In this document: positions 1 to 7,924 of the stretch, piece by piece
Layout: the number at the start of each line of letters is the position of its first letter
Position numbering within the stretch: position 1 is the first letter of the stretch
From: Pseudodesulfovibrio hydrargyri
GTDB taxonomy: Bacteria > Desulfobacterota > Desulfovibrionia > Desulfovibrionales > Desulfovibrionaceae
DNA: 64,000 bases
Assembly: GCF_001874525.1 (NCBI RefSeq)
Contig: NZ_LKAQ01000004.1
Coordinates: 1,044,937 to 1,108,936, forward strand
Direction: 5' to 3'
Notes under the pieces: generated by a model
Told to the model about the DNA's origin: nothing
Databases searched by the model: none
The model's input: only the letters and a program-made list of their open reading frames with translations
Position numbers and translations under genes: made by a program

Positions 1-1
1 T

Positions 2-439
2 TTCAATCTAAAGCGACTGGGGTTCACGTTCTACGGAGATGCCTATAATGTTTCATTCTGGGGAATTTTGCTTCTCAGTTTCATTGTCGGCATAGTAGGG
101 GGAATCTACGGGATAGGGGGAGGATCAATAATTGCCCCGTTTTTTATAACTTTTTTCGAACTTCCCGTCTATGTCGTCGCAGGGGCCGCACTGATGGGTA
201 CTTTTGTCACATCAGTGGCTGGCGTCGTTTTTTATCAGGCCATCGCCCCATTCTATCCGAATCTTTCCGTGGCCCCCGACTGGCTGTTGGGAATTCTTTT
301 CGGAGTAGGTGGAATGGCGGGAATGTATCTTGGGGCTCGATGTCAAAAGTTTGTGTCAGCCAAGGCCATCAAGTGGATGCTGGCGGGTGTCATGGTGTTT
401 ACTGCAATCAAATACATCCTTAATTTCTTTGAATATTGA
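2..439 (+). CDS. TauE/SafE family sulfite/organosulfur exporter, C-terminal part (5' end outside window)
   Basis: The frame is open from the left window edge, so this is the C-terminal 145 residues of a longer membrane protein. It shows hydrophobic segments and the glycine-rich GGIYGIGGGSIIAPF motif typical of the second TauE/SafE repeat. Family members (about 250-300 residues) export sulfite, sulfoacetate or related sulfur anions across the inner membrane; the substrate here is unknown. A TTG at 68 is an in-frame candidate start, but the coding signal runs through it. A small Cys-rich gene follows 43 bp downstream. The DNA is AT-richer than the backbone, consistent with its place on an integrated island. 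Confidence 0.8.
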   Translation, partial: FNLKRLGFTFYGDAYNVSFWGILLLSFIVGIVGGIYGIGGGSIIAPFFITFFELPVYVVAGAALMGTFVTSVAGVVFYQAIAPFYPNLSVAPDWLLGILFGVGGMAGMYLGARCQKFVSAKAIKWMLAGVMVFTAIKYILNFFEY

Positions 440-482
440 AGAACAGCAGCCGACAATCCGCTCCCCTTCAGGAGGCGATGCT

Positions 483-698
483 ATGTGTACGAAGAGAGAT
501 ATTGAAGACATTCTCAAGCAAATTGGAGAAAGCCACGATCCCGATCATATTCGGCGACTCCTTGAAGAGATTAATGCATGCAGCAAATGTCCGGAGAATC
601 TTCAGTACCAGGATGACCAGGATTCAGTTTGCCGTTGTCGTCTAAATTTTCATATTGAACTCAAGAATCACATCTATGCGATTACAAACAAAAAATAG
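483..698 (+). CDS. small Cys-rich hypothetical protein (71 aa)
   Basis: The ATG at 483 has a strong AGGAGG ribosome site at 470-475. The 71-residue product is charged and helical at its N-terminus and carries CSKC (C33, C36) and CRC (C50, C52) plus C2. Such spacing could bind zinc or an iron-sulfur centre, or take part in thiol chemistry. No family was recognised. It lies just behind a TauE permease and faces the DsrE-like gene tail to tail, so a role in the same sulfur-related gene group is possible but is only inference. Confidence 0.55.
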   Translation: MCTKRDIEDILKQIGESHDPDHIRRLLEEINACSKCPENLQYQDDQDSVCRCRLNFHIELKNHIYAITNKK

Positions 699-776
699 TG
701 TATCCTTTTTGGCAGAGGGTCTTGCGGTTGCGTGCCCACCTCATTTGCAAATGTGATCGACAATGTTTCTCCGAAG

Positions 777-812
777 ACGTGGAAGGCACCTTTCCCAAGG
801 TGCCTGCCACGT
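777..812. terminator. inverted repeat between convergent genes
   Basis: Fourteen-base arms (777-790 and 799-812) pair with one mismatch around an 8-base loop, between the ends of the Cys-rich gene and the minus-strand DsrE-like gene. There is no clear T-run, so a Rho-independent terminator is possible but not classical. Confidence 0.4.
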
Positions 813-817
813 ATCAT

Positions 818-1138
818 CTAGTAGTTGAGAATCCTGTCCGCCTTGATCATTTCCGCATACAGGAATTTCATGCTGGACAACTTGACGTATTCGCTTTCAT
901 CCACCCCGTGGATGCTCAGGCACTTCCCTCAGGCTACCAGCACGCCCTCGCTCAGGGCGAACATCTTCGCCTGTTCGGCGATCGGGAATGCTTCCGAATC
1001 GCCCGCATACAAATCAACGGCACCGGCGTTCAGGAACAACGTGACGTCCTCGCCCTCGTTCAACAGGAAGTTACCGAAACGGACAGCGTTCCATTTCACT
1101 TCCGGGTCGTTGCTGGAAAGAATGATCAAGACCTGCAT
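818..1138 (-). CDS. DsrE/DsrF-family protein, probable selenoprotein with in-frame TGA (Sec70)
   Basis: Starting at the ATG complementary to 1136-1138 (AAGGAG ribosome site upstream), the frame reads MQVLIILSSNDPE to SEGVLVA, meets TGA at 931-929, then continues in frame for 36 residues as GKCLSIHGVDES to ADRILNY before TAG at 820-818. The total of 106 residues is a normal DsrE-domain length, and related proteins carry Cys (ACGxC) exactly where the TGA lies. A perfect 7-bp hairpin with a GGG loop begins 14 nt after the TGA, fitting a bacterial SECIS element. DsrE-fold proteins carry or transfer sulfane sulfur on a Cys; here selenocysteine would replace it in a U-G-K-C motif. If UGA is not decoded, the product is a 69-residue truncation. 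It is divergent from an ArsR regulator (151 bp apart). Confidence 0.8.
898..914 (-). promoter_or_regulatory. candidate bacterial SECIS hairpin
   Basis: On the minus strand CATCCAC and GTGGATG form a perfect 7-bp stem closed by GGG. The stem starts 14 nt and the loop 21 nt after the in-frame TGA at 931-929. Bacterial SECIS elements sit just downstream of the UGA, with a small apical loop containing G near its start. The hairpin lies inside the coding sequence of the DsrE-like gene. Confidence 0.7.
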
Positions 1139-1254
1139 AGAGGCTCCTTCTATTTGACATTGCCTAAGCATAGATTATTTCCATGCGAAGTTGAACAAAA
1201 ACCTCGGCAAGGCCATTGTTGGAAATGGGGGACTTTACGCCATTTTTAAATAAG

Positions 1255-1264
1255 TATATGCATA
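1255..1264. promoter_or_regulatory. AT-rich promoter/operator region of ArsR-like gene
   Basis: TATATGCATA at 1255-1264 lies in an AT-rich stretch 25 bp before the arsR-like start, in the divergent interval 1139-1289 shared with the DsrE-like gene. ArsR proteins usually bind AT-rich dyads over their own promoter. This assignment is a weak inference. Confidence 0.25.
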
Positions 1265-1289
1265 GACTCTTAAACAGATCGAGGTACGT

Positions 1290-1577
1290 ATGGTCAATTA
1301 TGAGAAACAAGCCAGAATATTCAAAGTCCTCTCGGTCGACACCCGCATCCGGATGCTGGAGTTGCTGAAAGGCGGGCCTTTGTGCGTGAACGCCTTGTCA
1401 AAAAGGTTGGGCATCACTCCGTCGGCTGTGTCCCAGAACCTGCGCATCCTGAGGGATGCGGACCTCGTGGTCGCGGACAAGCAGGGCTATTTCGTGCATT
1501 ACGGGATTAACCGGCAGACCATGACGGAATTGCGGTCCCTCGCGAACGGGGTGTTCAGCATGCCAAATTTGTTGTGA
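1290..1577 (+). CDS. ArsR-family winged-helix transcriptional regulator
   Basis: This 95-residue protein has the ArsR fold. It has an N-terminal helix with FKVLSVDTRIRMLELL, a recognition helix around residues 38-58 (LSKRLGITPSAVSQNL) and a wing ending in YFVHYGIN. It carries one Cys (LCVNAL) and lacks the ELCVCDL metal box, so persulfide, redox or another signal is as likely as arsenic. It is divergent from the DsrE-like gene and sits upstream of a TauE permease, suggesting sulfur-responsive control of both. GAGGT at 1281-1285 supports the ATG. Confidence 0.85.
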   Translation: MVNYEKQARIFKVLSVDTRIRMLELLKGGPLCVNALSKRLGITPSAVSQNLRILRDADLVVADKQGYFVHYGINRQTMTELRSLANGVFSMPNLL

Positions 1578-1583
1578 AATGGT

Positions 1584-1724
1584 ATGAATAGACAACCTGT
1601 GGAGAAACCCGCAACTCGTGCCGAAAGATTGCCTGGGGAGCAATTCGGTCGGTACGGCAGAAATGCCGAAGCGGTCGCGATGCGACTTTTTCCGATCAAC
1701 AGATTGAAACGGTACACCATCTAG
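1584..1724 (+). CDS. possible small ORF (46 aa), unknown
   Basis: A 46-codon frame (MNRQPVEKPATRAERLP, ending LKRYTI) starts 6 bp after the arsR-like stop and ends 61 bp before the TauE start. It has a basic, codon-plausible composition but no recognised domain and no strong ribosome site. It could be a small accessory protein or chance. Confidence 0.25.
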   Translation: MNRQPVEKPATRAERLPGEQFGRYGRNAEAVAMRLFPINRLKRYTI

Positions 1725-1785
1725 GTGGGCACGAGTCCCCGACCTGCCGCAAACAATCACCTGAACACATCGTCAAGGATCGCAT

Positions 1786-2547
1786 ATGACTGTTCCCGTT
1801 GTCCTGCTTGCGAGCATATTTCTCATCTCACTCCTACTGACCATGGTCGGCCTCGGCGGCGGGCTTGTCTTCTCGCCGCTGTTCGTGCTCCTGGGTATGG
1901 CGAAAGCCCAGGCGGCTGCGGCATCCTTGTTCCTGAACCTCACGGCGGCGGGGTCGGCGGCGTACGCCTATTCGCGAAAGGGGATGGTCGATTTCTCCCT
2001 TTCGATCCCGCTGATCCTATTTTCCGCAGCGGCCGCGCCGCTCGGCGCTTACCTGAACACCCGAATCGAGACGAAACCGTTCCTGATGATCATGGCCGTC
2101 ATTCTCTTTCTGGCGGCGATACGCATGCTATTTTCACCCAAAGGCGACAACCGAACGGTTGAACGGGCAAAAGCAACAAAAATCATCGGCGGGGCGACCA
2201 TCGGCGCGGTCACCGGCTTGATGGCCGGGCTGCTTGGAGTCGGCGGCGGGGTTTTCATCGTTCCCCTGCTGATCTTCGCCCTGAAGACGCCGACCAAGAC
2301 CGCTGCCGCTTCATCCACCTTCATCGTCTGCTTCTCCTCGCTCACCGGGTTCATGGGATACGCTTCCATGGGGGAGGTCGATTGGTATTTCCTTTTGCCT
2401 GCGGCGGTGGTCGCCTTTATCGCCGGTCAGGCCGGGGCGCGGCTCATGAATGCCCGGCTGACGGGCCGGACGGTCAGGCTGCTGTTTAGCCTGCTCCTGT
2501 TCGGGTTGTGCGCCAAACTGTTGCATCAGTGGTTTTCGGGGGTTTGA
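1786..2547 (+). CDS. TauE/SafE family sulfite exporter-like permease
   Basis: This 253-residue integral membrane protein has two related halves, each opening with a glycine motif: MVGLGGGLVFSPLF near residue 20 and LLGVGGGVFIVPLL near residue 150. About eight hydrophobic segments are visible, the usual layout and length for the family. Members move sulfite, sulfonates or similar anions; the substrate cannot be read from sequence. Its stop overlaps a potential start (TGATG at 2545-2549) of the following ABC ATPase, so it likely leads the long downstream operon. It is the second TauE homologue in 2.5 kb. Confidence 0.88.
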   Translation: MTVPVVLLASIFLISLLLTMVGLGGGLVFSPLFVLLGMAKAQAAAASLFLNLTAAGSAAYAYSRKGMVDFSLSIPLILFSAAAAPLGAYLNTRIETKPFLMIMAVILFLAAIRMLFSPKGDNRTVERAKATKIIGGATIGAVTGLMAGLLGVGGGVFIVPLLIFALKTPTKTAAASSTFIVCFSSLTGFMGYASMGEVDWYFLLPAAVVAFIAGQAGARLMNARLTGRTVRLLFSLLLFGLCAKLLHQWFSGV

Positions 2548-2603
2548 TGAATACGGTAAAGAGCAGATTGAAACAAGAATTAGTTCGGGGGGGGGCCATC
2601 CTG

Positions 2604-3584
2604 ATGAAGAATGAAGCAGTAGCGGTCGAAGACCTGAGCAAACGGTTCGATGGCGTGCAGGCCGTGGACGGCGTGTCGTTCGCCGTGGAGCGGGGGGAGT
2701 TGTTCGGATTCCTCGGGCCGAACGGGGCAGGAAAGACCACGACCATCAACATGCTGACCGGGTTGGCCCGCCCGGACTCGGGGGTAATTCGCCTGTGCGG
2801 CGTCGATTGCACCACAACCCCTAGGACCGCCCAGCACCTGATAGGGGTGGTCCCTGACGAAAGCAACCTCTACCCCGAGCTGACCGGATTCGAGAACCTG
2901 TGTTTCTGCGCATCGCTGTACGGCATCCGGAAGGACGAGCGCCGGGCGCGGGCAAGGGCGCTGCTGCGCGACTTCGACCTCGCCAAGGCGGCTGACCGAA
3001 AGTTCGGCGGGTACTCCAAGGGGATGAAGCGGAAGCTCACCATCGCGGCGGGCATCATCCACCGTCCGGACATCCTGTTCCTCGACGAACCCACCACGGG
3101 CATCGACGTGGCCAGCGGACGCCAGATACGCCAGCTCGTGGCCGACCTGCACCACGCCGGGACGACCATCTTCCTGACCACCCACTACATCGAGGAGGCC
3201 GAGCGGCTTTGCAACCGCATCGCCTTCATCGTTGCCGGGCGCATCGTAGGCATCGACTCGGTGGAACACCTGATTCAGCCCCTGCAAGGACGGCATGTCC
3301 TCGAAATCACCTGTCAGGAGGCCTTGACGGAAACGGTTCGTGAAGGATTGAGCCAGGCCTTCCCCCCGCTGGTCATCTCGCCCCCCGAGCAACATTCGAT
3401 CCGTGTGGAATCGGACTCCCCCGTGCACGTGGGGCCGTTGGTGCGCCGAATCGAGGAACAGGGATTCACGGTCACGGAGGCGCGGCGGGTGCGCCTCTCT
3501 CTTGAAGATGTTTTCGTGCAGATAACGGGCATAGAATCCGGCACCATGCATCACGAGAAAGAGATGAAGGGGGGAAAGAAATGA
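2604..3584 (+). CDS. ABC transporter ATP-binding protein (ABC-2 exporter type)
   Basis: The 326-residue ATPase shows Walker A GPNGAGKTT (residues 38-46), signature YSKGMKRKL, Walker B ILFLDEPTTGID and the H-loop TTHYIEEAE. A C-terminal extension of about 90 residues is typical of DrrA/CcmA/NodI exporters. ATG 2604 places the start just before the conserved domain after a G-run. ATG 2547, overlapping the TauE stop, is an alternative adding 19 residues. It overlaps the permease gene by ATGA at 3581-3584, so the two are translationally coupled. Substrate is unknown. Confidence 0.9.
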   Translation: MKNEAVAVEDLSKRFDGVQAVDGVSFAVERGELFGFLGPNGAGKTTTINMLTGLARPDSGVIRLCGVDCTTTPRTAQHLIGVVPDESNLYPELTGFENLCFCASLYGIRKDERRARARALLRDFDLAKAADRKFGGYSKGMKRKLTIAAGIIHRPDILFLDEPTTGIDVASGRQIRQLVADLHHAGTTIFLTTHYIEEAERLCNRIAFIVAGRIVGIDSVEHLIQPLQGRHVLEITCQEALTETVREGLSQAFPPLVISPPEQHSIRVESDSPVHVGPLVRRIEEQGFTVTEARRVRLSLEDVFVQITGIESGTMHHEKEMKGGKK

Positions 3585-4318
3585 ACAAGCTGATCGCCTT
3601 CTGGAACATATTGGCAAAAGACATGCGAACCTACTATCTGAAACCGCCGAACGTGAGCTGGGGCATCATCTTCCCCCTGGCGTGGACGGCCATGTTCTTC
3701 ATCCGCTCCGGGAGCGGGCTGGAAAGTATTCCGCAACTGCTTCCCGGCGTGGTGGCCATCTCCATTCTGTTCGGCACCACCTCCATGCTCGCGGTCACGG
3801 TGACCTTCGAGAAGAAAAACCGCTCCTTCGAACGGCTGTTGCTGGCCCCCATGTCCTTTGAGCTGCTCATGCTTGCCAAGACGAGCGGAGCGATCTTTTT
3901 CGGCGTGTGCAATGCCTTTGTACCCGTGATCATGGCTCTGTTCCTGACCGACCTCGCCGGGATCGCCTGGGCGCAGTTCATCCCCGCAGTGATCCTCATC
4001 GCGGTGGCCTCCACGTTCCAGGGACTGTTCATCGCAGTGGCCGTCAGCGAGGTGTTCGAGGCGCAGACCTTTTCCAACTTCTTCCGTTTCCCCATGATCT
4101 TCCTGTGCGGGCTCTTCTTTCCCATCGAGAGGCTGCCCGCCCTGCTCCAACCCGTGTCCTACGTCCTGCCCCTGACTTACGGGGCCGACGTCCTGCATGG
4201 TGCTGTCCATGGCGGCCACATCCTGCCATGGTACCTGGACTTGCCTGTACTCGGCCTGTTCTGTGCGGCGCTGTTCTGGGCGAGCCTTCGAAACATCAGG
4301 AGGCGGTGGATTGCCTGA
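3581..4318 (+). CDS. ABC-2 type permease (NodJ/DrrB-like)
   Basis: The 245-residue inner-membrane protein has six hydrophobic segments and the ABC-2 signature FRFPMIFLCGLFFPIERLP near residues 168-186. It pairs with the preceding ATPase (4-bp overlap) to make an exporter. The C-terminus overlaps the start of the ECF sigma gene by 8 bp. Together with the sigma/anti-sigma pair and the downstream LolCDE/MacB-like system it suggests an envelope-directed export module. Confidence 0.9.
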   Translation: MNKLIAFWNILAKDMRTYYLKPPNVSWGIIFPLAWTAMFFIRSGSGLESIPQLLPGVVAISILFGTTSMLAVTVTFEKKNRSFERLLLAPMSFELLMLAKTSGAIFFGVCNAFVPVIMALFLTDLAGIAWAQFIPAVILIAVASTFQGLFIAVAVSEVFEAQTFSNFFRFPMIFLCGLFFPIERLPALLQPVSYVLPLTYGADVLHGAVHGGHILPWYLDLPVLGLFCAALFWASLRNIRRRWIA

Positions 4319-4859
4319 TCGGTCCCGATCGCAACTTCCGGACGAAGCCCTGCTGGAAGCCTCGGGCAACGGGGACCGGCAGGCCTTCGGCGAACTCGTC
4401 CGACGGCACCAGTCCTGGGCCTGGGGCGTGGCCTATCGTTTCATTGGATCCAGGGACGAGGCCGAAGATATTGTTCAGGCCGCCTTCATCAAGTTGCTTG
4501 TCGCGTCGGGCCGCTATCGCCGTACCGCACGCTTCAAGACGTTCTTCCACGTCATCATATCCCGGCTCTGCCTGGATCATGCCAAAAGGGAGAAGCCCGT
4601 ACAGGCGGACGACTATCCGGAATTGGCCGACTCGTCTCCCGGACAGGAGGAGGCGCTGATGACGAGCCAGAACGCGGCCCGCGTGCGCCGGGCATTGGAC
4701 TCCCTTCCCCCCAGACCTCGCATGGCCGTCGTGCTTCGATACTACGAAGGGCTCGGTTATGATGAAATGGCCGTGGTTCTTGAAACGTCGCGGAAGGGTG
4801 TCGAGCGGCTGCTGTCCAGGGGACGCGAGGCGTTGCGGGAGAAACTGGGATCACGCTGA
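4311..4859 (+). CDS. ECF-type RNA polymerase sigma factor (RpoE-like)
   Basis: The 182-residue product has sigma-70 region 2 (AFGELVRRHQSWAWGVAYRF, then EAEDIVQAAFIKL) and region 4 (LPPRPRMAVVLRYYEGLGYD to VERLLSRGREALREKLG), with no region 3: an ECF factor. TTG at 4311 is chosen because AGGAGG (4298-4303) precedes it by 7 nt and the conserved domain starts soon after. The next gene encodes a zinc-finger anti-sigma, so the pair probably controls this operon or other envelope genes. Confidence 0.88.
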   Translation: MPDRSRSQLPDEALLEASGNGDRQAFGELVRRHQSWAWGVAYRFIGSRDEAEDIVQAAFIKLLVASGRYRRTARFKTFFHVIISRLCLDHAKREKPVQADDYPELADSSPGQEEALMTSQNAARVRRALDSLPPRPRMAVVLRYYEGLGYDEMAVVLETSRKGVERLLSRGREALREKLGSR

Positions 4860-4926
4860 ACTTTTTTCGATCGAAGGCGGGGGTTTTCCGAACTTGGATC
4901 GTTTAATAAAAATGAGGTCGACACAC

Positions 4927-5400
4927 ATGCTTTGCCGAAACTGCCATACACGTCTTTCTGCCTACCTGGACGGTGAACTGTCCGGGCGGGAGCTGTGGGA
5001 CATGAAACGCCATCTCGACGGTTGCGCGTCCTGCCGCGCCCACCTTGCCGAGTTGGAGGCGTTGGACGCACCGCTTGCCTCTCCGGGCACCCCGGAGATG
5101 CCGGGCGACCTGGAATACCGGATCATGGCCCGGGCTTCACGAGAGTATTTCGATGCCCGTGACACGAGCCGCTTCCGGGCGATTGCCCGTAGGTGGCTGG
5201 GGCCGACCGCCACGGCATCCGCCTTGGCGATCGGTCTGCTTCTGGGAGGATTGCTCGGGTGGAACAGCCATGGCGGACCAATTTCGGAACAGTCCACCCT
5301 GCGGACGGAAAATGCGGTCTTCGCATCCCTGAGCGCGGCCCCCGGCGGATCGATCGAGGCCGCGGTGCTGGCCGGATTCGACGGCGGAGGGAGGTTGTAA
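4927..5400 (+). CDS. zinc-finger (zf-HC2) anti-sigma factor, membrane anchored
   Basis: The 157-residue protein starts MLCRNCHTRLSAYLDGEL and carries the HxxxCxxC box HLDGCASC, the mark of ZAS-type anti-sigma factors that bind ECF sigmas. A single membrane helix follows (TASALAIGLLLGGLLGW, near residues 95-111), leaving a short periplasmic tail. ATG 4927 follows GAGG at 4914-4917; ATG 4912 is an alternative. It lies directly behind the sigma gene and before a Spy/CpxP-like periplasmic protein, a usual envelope-stress arrangement. Confidence 0.85.
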   Translation: MLCRNCHTRLSAYLDGELSGRELWDMKRHLDGCASCRAHLAELEALDAPLASPGTPEMPGDLEYRIMARASREYFDARDTSRFRAIARRWLGPTATASALAIGLLLGGLLGWNSHGGPISEQSTLRTENAVFASLSAAPGGSIEAAVLAGFDGGGRL

Positions 5401-5403
5401 TCC

Positions 5404-5901
5404 ATGCATTATCTGAAACGGTCGTTGCTGGCCTTGTCTGTGGGATTGAACATCGCCTTTGTCCTGTTCTGGGGCATGCAGTATTTTCAAGGACAAGATC
5501 CGGCGCCGTCAGGAGCGCCCCGCCGTTCGGGAGATCAACTTCTTACGGCGCGGTATGAAGGGGTCCAGGTGACTCCCGAACAATGGAAGGCGCTGGAGCC
5601 CAACGTGCTGGCCTTCAAGACCAACACCGATCGTATTCGCCGGGAAACGGTGCAGTTGCGAGAGCGGGTGCTGGAGTTGCTGGCCGAACCCGTTGCCGAT
5701 GAAGAGGCGATCCAGGCTATCCAGCAAAGAATTCTTTCGAATCAGGGCGGCATGAAAGACGAAGTGCTTCGACTTCTGCTCCGTGAAAAGGACGTGTTGC
5801 GGCCGGATCAGTTCTCCGTGCTGATACAGGCGATTCAGAATTACGGAGGCCGTGGTCCCGGATTTGGTGTAATGACCGGCGGGAAACCGGAACGCAATTA
5901 A
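5404..5901 (+). CDS. Spy/CpxP/ZraP-like periplasmic heavy-metal/stress sensor
   Basis: The 165-residue protein has an N-terminal signal-anchor (LLALSVGLNIAFVLFWGMQYF) and a helical, charged periplasmic region with LTxxQ-type elements (VTPEQW, LRPDQF), matching the periplasmic chaperone/metal-sensing family. It starts 3 bp after the anti-sigma stop. Such proteins buffer misfolded proteins or metals and often feed back on an envelope-stress sigma system. The ligand is not evident: Cys is absent and Met/His are few. Confidence 0.7.
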   Translation: MHYLKRSLLALSVGLNIAFVLFWGMQYFQGQDPAPSGAPRRSGDQLLTARYEGVQVTPEQWKALEPNVLAFKTNTDRIRRETVQLRERVLELLAEPVADEEAIQAIQQRILSNQGGMKDEVLRLLLREKDVLRPDQFSVLIQAIQNYGGRGPGFGVMTGGKPERN

Positions 5902-5948
5902 CGGCACGACCGGGGGATGCCCCTGAGTCATGCGTACAGGAGAAAATC

Positions 5949-6659
5949 ATGTCGCTGATCGAGCTGAACAGCATTTCGAAAAAATACCTGACGGGTCAGG
6001 TCGAAACCGAAGCCTTGAAACAGGTTACCGTGTCCATCGAAAAAGGGAAACTCGTCACGTTCGTGGGACCTTCGGGAAGCGGCAAGACAACGCTGCTCAA
6101 CATCATCGGTTGCATGGACAAGCCGTCTTCCGGGGAGGTCCGCGTGACCGACACCAGGGTGGACACCCTGGACAAGAAGGCGGCGGCGAATTTTCGCGGC
6201 AAGCATCTCGGTTTCATCTTCCAGTCGTTCAATCTCATCCCGGTCCTGAGCGTGTATGAGAATATCGAATACCCCTTGCTCATGATCTCCCGGACCCCCG
6301 CAGGCGAGCGGCGGGAACGCGTGATGGCCGTGCTGGAGGCCGTAGGCATGGCCGACCAGAAGGACAAGCGGCCGGACCAGATATCGGGCGGACAGAAACA
6401 GCGCGTGGCCGTGGCCCGGGCGCTGGTGACCAACCCGGACGTGGTGCTTGCCGATGAACCCACCGCGAACCTCGATCACGACACGGCCCACAAGATAATA
6501 GATTTGATGAAAAAGATGCGGGACACCTACGGGACCACCTTCGTCTTCTCCACCCACGACCCGCGCATCGTCGAACACGCCGACGTGGTGCACGGCATTG
6601 AGGACGGCAGGCTGCTGAACGGAAACCCGCTGTACCAGGGAGGAAAAGACCATGCGTAA
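5949..6659 (+). CDS. ABC transporter ATP-binding protein (LolD/MacB-like)
   Basis: The 236-residue ATPase has Walker A GPSGSGKTT (residues 40-48), signature ISGGQKQRVAVARAL, Walker B VVLADEPTANLD and STHD for the H-loop. The NLDHDT and LLNIIGCMD features are typical of the MacB/LolD/FtsE group, which drive mechanotransmission rather than solute passage. It overlaps the permease gene by 8 bp. With a FtsX-type permease, LolA-like protein and beta-barrel downstream, it may extract or shuttle a lipid or lipoprotein to the outer membrane. Confidence 0.92.
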   Translation: MSLIELNSISKKYLTGQVETEALKQVTVSIEKGKLVTFVGPSGSGKTTLLNIIGCMDKPSSGEVRVTDTRVDTLDKKAAANFRGKHLGFIFQSFNLIPVLSVYENIEYPLLMISRTPAGERRERVMAVLEAVGMADQKDKRPDQISGGQKQRVAVARALVTNPDVVLADEPTANLDHDTAHKIIDLMKKMRDTYGTTFVFSTHDPRIVEHADVVHGIEDGRLLNGNPLYQGGKDHA

Positions 6660-7905
6660 CATATTCAAGATCGCCCTGCGCAACCTTACTCGCTACAAAC
6701 GGCGTACCGCCCTCACCTCTCTGCTCATCGTCATCGGCGTGTGCATGGTGGTCATGTTCTCAGGCCTGGCCGGGTCGTTCAAGTCCATGATGATCGGCAT
6801 CATCACAGATTCAAGCATCGGCCACCTGCAAATCCATCGAAAGGGGTACTTCTCGTCCATCGACACGATGCCCCTCAACCTGAACATGAAAGGGCCGGCA
6901 TACCAAAAAATATCGGAAATGCTCGAAGCGACACCCGGTGTGACAGCCTATGCGCCCAGACTGAAATTCGGTGCGGTCCTCAGCAATTACATGGAAAGCA
7001 CCAACGTCAGGCTTTCGGCTGTCGATCCGAAACGGGAGCTGGCTGTCTGCACGGCCTTGGCTGACAGGATGAAGCAGGGAGCCCCCGGTCCCGGCGAGGG
7101 ACTGCTCGAAAAGGGCCAGGTCGTGGTTCCCGAAAAGGTGGCCAAGAGCCTGGGGATGAAGCCCGACGACTCCGTGGTGCTGGTTGCCACCAACAAGGAC
7201 GGCTCCGTCAACGGCATGGAATTCCAGATTGCCGGAATCATCGAGGACCTCATGGGACCGGGCGGCAAGGACGCCTACATGCACATCGAAGACGCCCGCA
7301 GCCTCCTGCGCACCGAACCGGGCGAAGTCACGGAAATCGTGGTCAGGGTGTCCGATTTCAACAAGCTGAAGCCTGTCGCAGCGTCGCTCGCGGCAACGCT
7401 CGGGGAGGTCAAGAACAAGAAGGGCCAGCCCGCCTTCGAACTGCACACCTGGGACAAGCTGTCGCCGTTCTCCAACATCGCAAACATGATTGACCTGATG
7501 CTGGTCACGGTGAAGATCGTCATGGTCGCCATCGTTCTTATCAGCGTGCTCAACGTGATGCTGATGTCGGTCTTCGAGCGCGTACGGGAAATCGGAACCA
7601 TTGCCGCCATGGGGACATCCCCCGGAACGATCATGTCGCTTTTCGTGGCCGAGGGCGTGCTCCTGGGCGTGCTGGGGACGGCGCTCGGCCTGATTCTGGG
7701 CGTGGGCGGTTTGTTGGCCTTCAAGGCGGCGGGAGTTGCCTTCTCCTTCGGACGGATGGACAACCTGATCGTGCGCCCGGACATCAATCCCGGCGAAATG
7801 CTCTTTTTGTCGGCCATCGTCCTGCTCGCCTCCGCCCTGGCGGCGCTGCAACCCGCGTGGAAGGCGAGCCGGATGGAACCCGTCGATGCGCTCGGGCACG
7901 TATAA
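6652..7905 (+). CDS. ABC transporter permease, FtsX/LolC/MacB family
   Basis: This is a 417-residue protein with one membrane helix near residues 20-42, a large periplasmic domain (about 45-270) and three C-terminal helices (NVMLMSVFERVREIGTIAAMG connects two of them). This is the MacB/LolCE four-helix layout. The C-terminus ALQPAWKASRMEPVDAL is the family-typical coupling end. It forms the transporter with the preceding ATPase. Confidence 0.92.
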   Translation: MRNIFKIALRNLTRYKRRTALTSLLIVIGVCMVVMFSGLAGSFKSMMIGIITDSSIGHLQIHRKGYFSSIDTMPLNLNMKGPAYQKISEMLEATPGVTAYAPRLKFGAVLSNYMESTNVRLSAVDPKRELAVCTALADRMKQGAPGPGEGLLEKGQVVVPEKVAKSLGMKPDDSVVLVATNKDGSVNGMEFQIAGIIEDLMGPGGKDAYMHIEDARSLLRTEPGEVTEIVVRVSDFNKLKPVAASLAATLGEVKNKKGQPAFELHTWDKLSPFSNIANMIDLMLVTVKIVMVAIVLISVLNVMLMSVFERVREIGTIAAMGTSPGTIMSLFVAEGVLLGVLGTALGLILGVGGLLAFKAAGVAFSFGRMDNLIVRPDINPGEMLFLSAIVLLASALAALQPAWKASRMEPVDALGHV

Positions 7906-7924
7906 CATCATGAGGATACCACAA

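Noticed and set aside
929-1171. DsrE gene ending at the TGA as a normal short gene
   Set aside because: The domain is incomplete there and resumes in frame after the TGA with a hairpin in the SECIS position.
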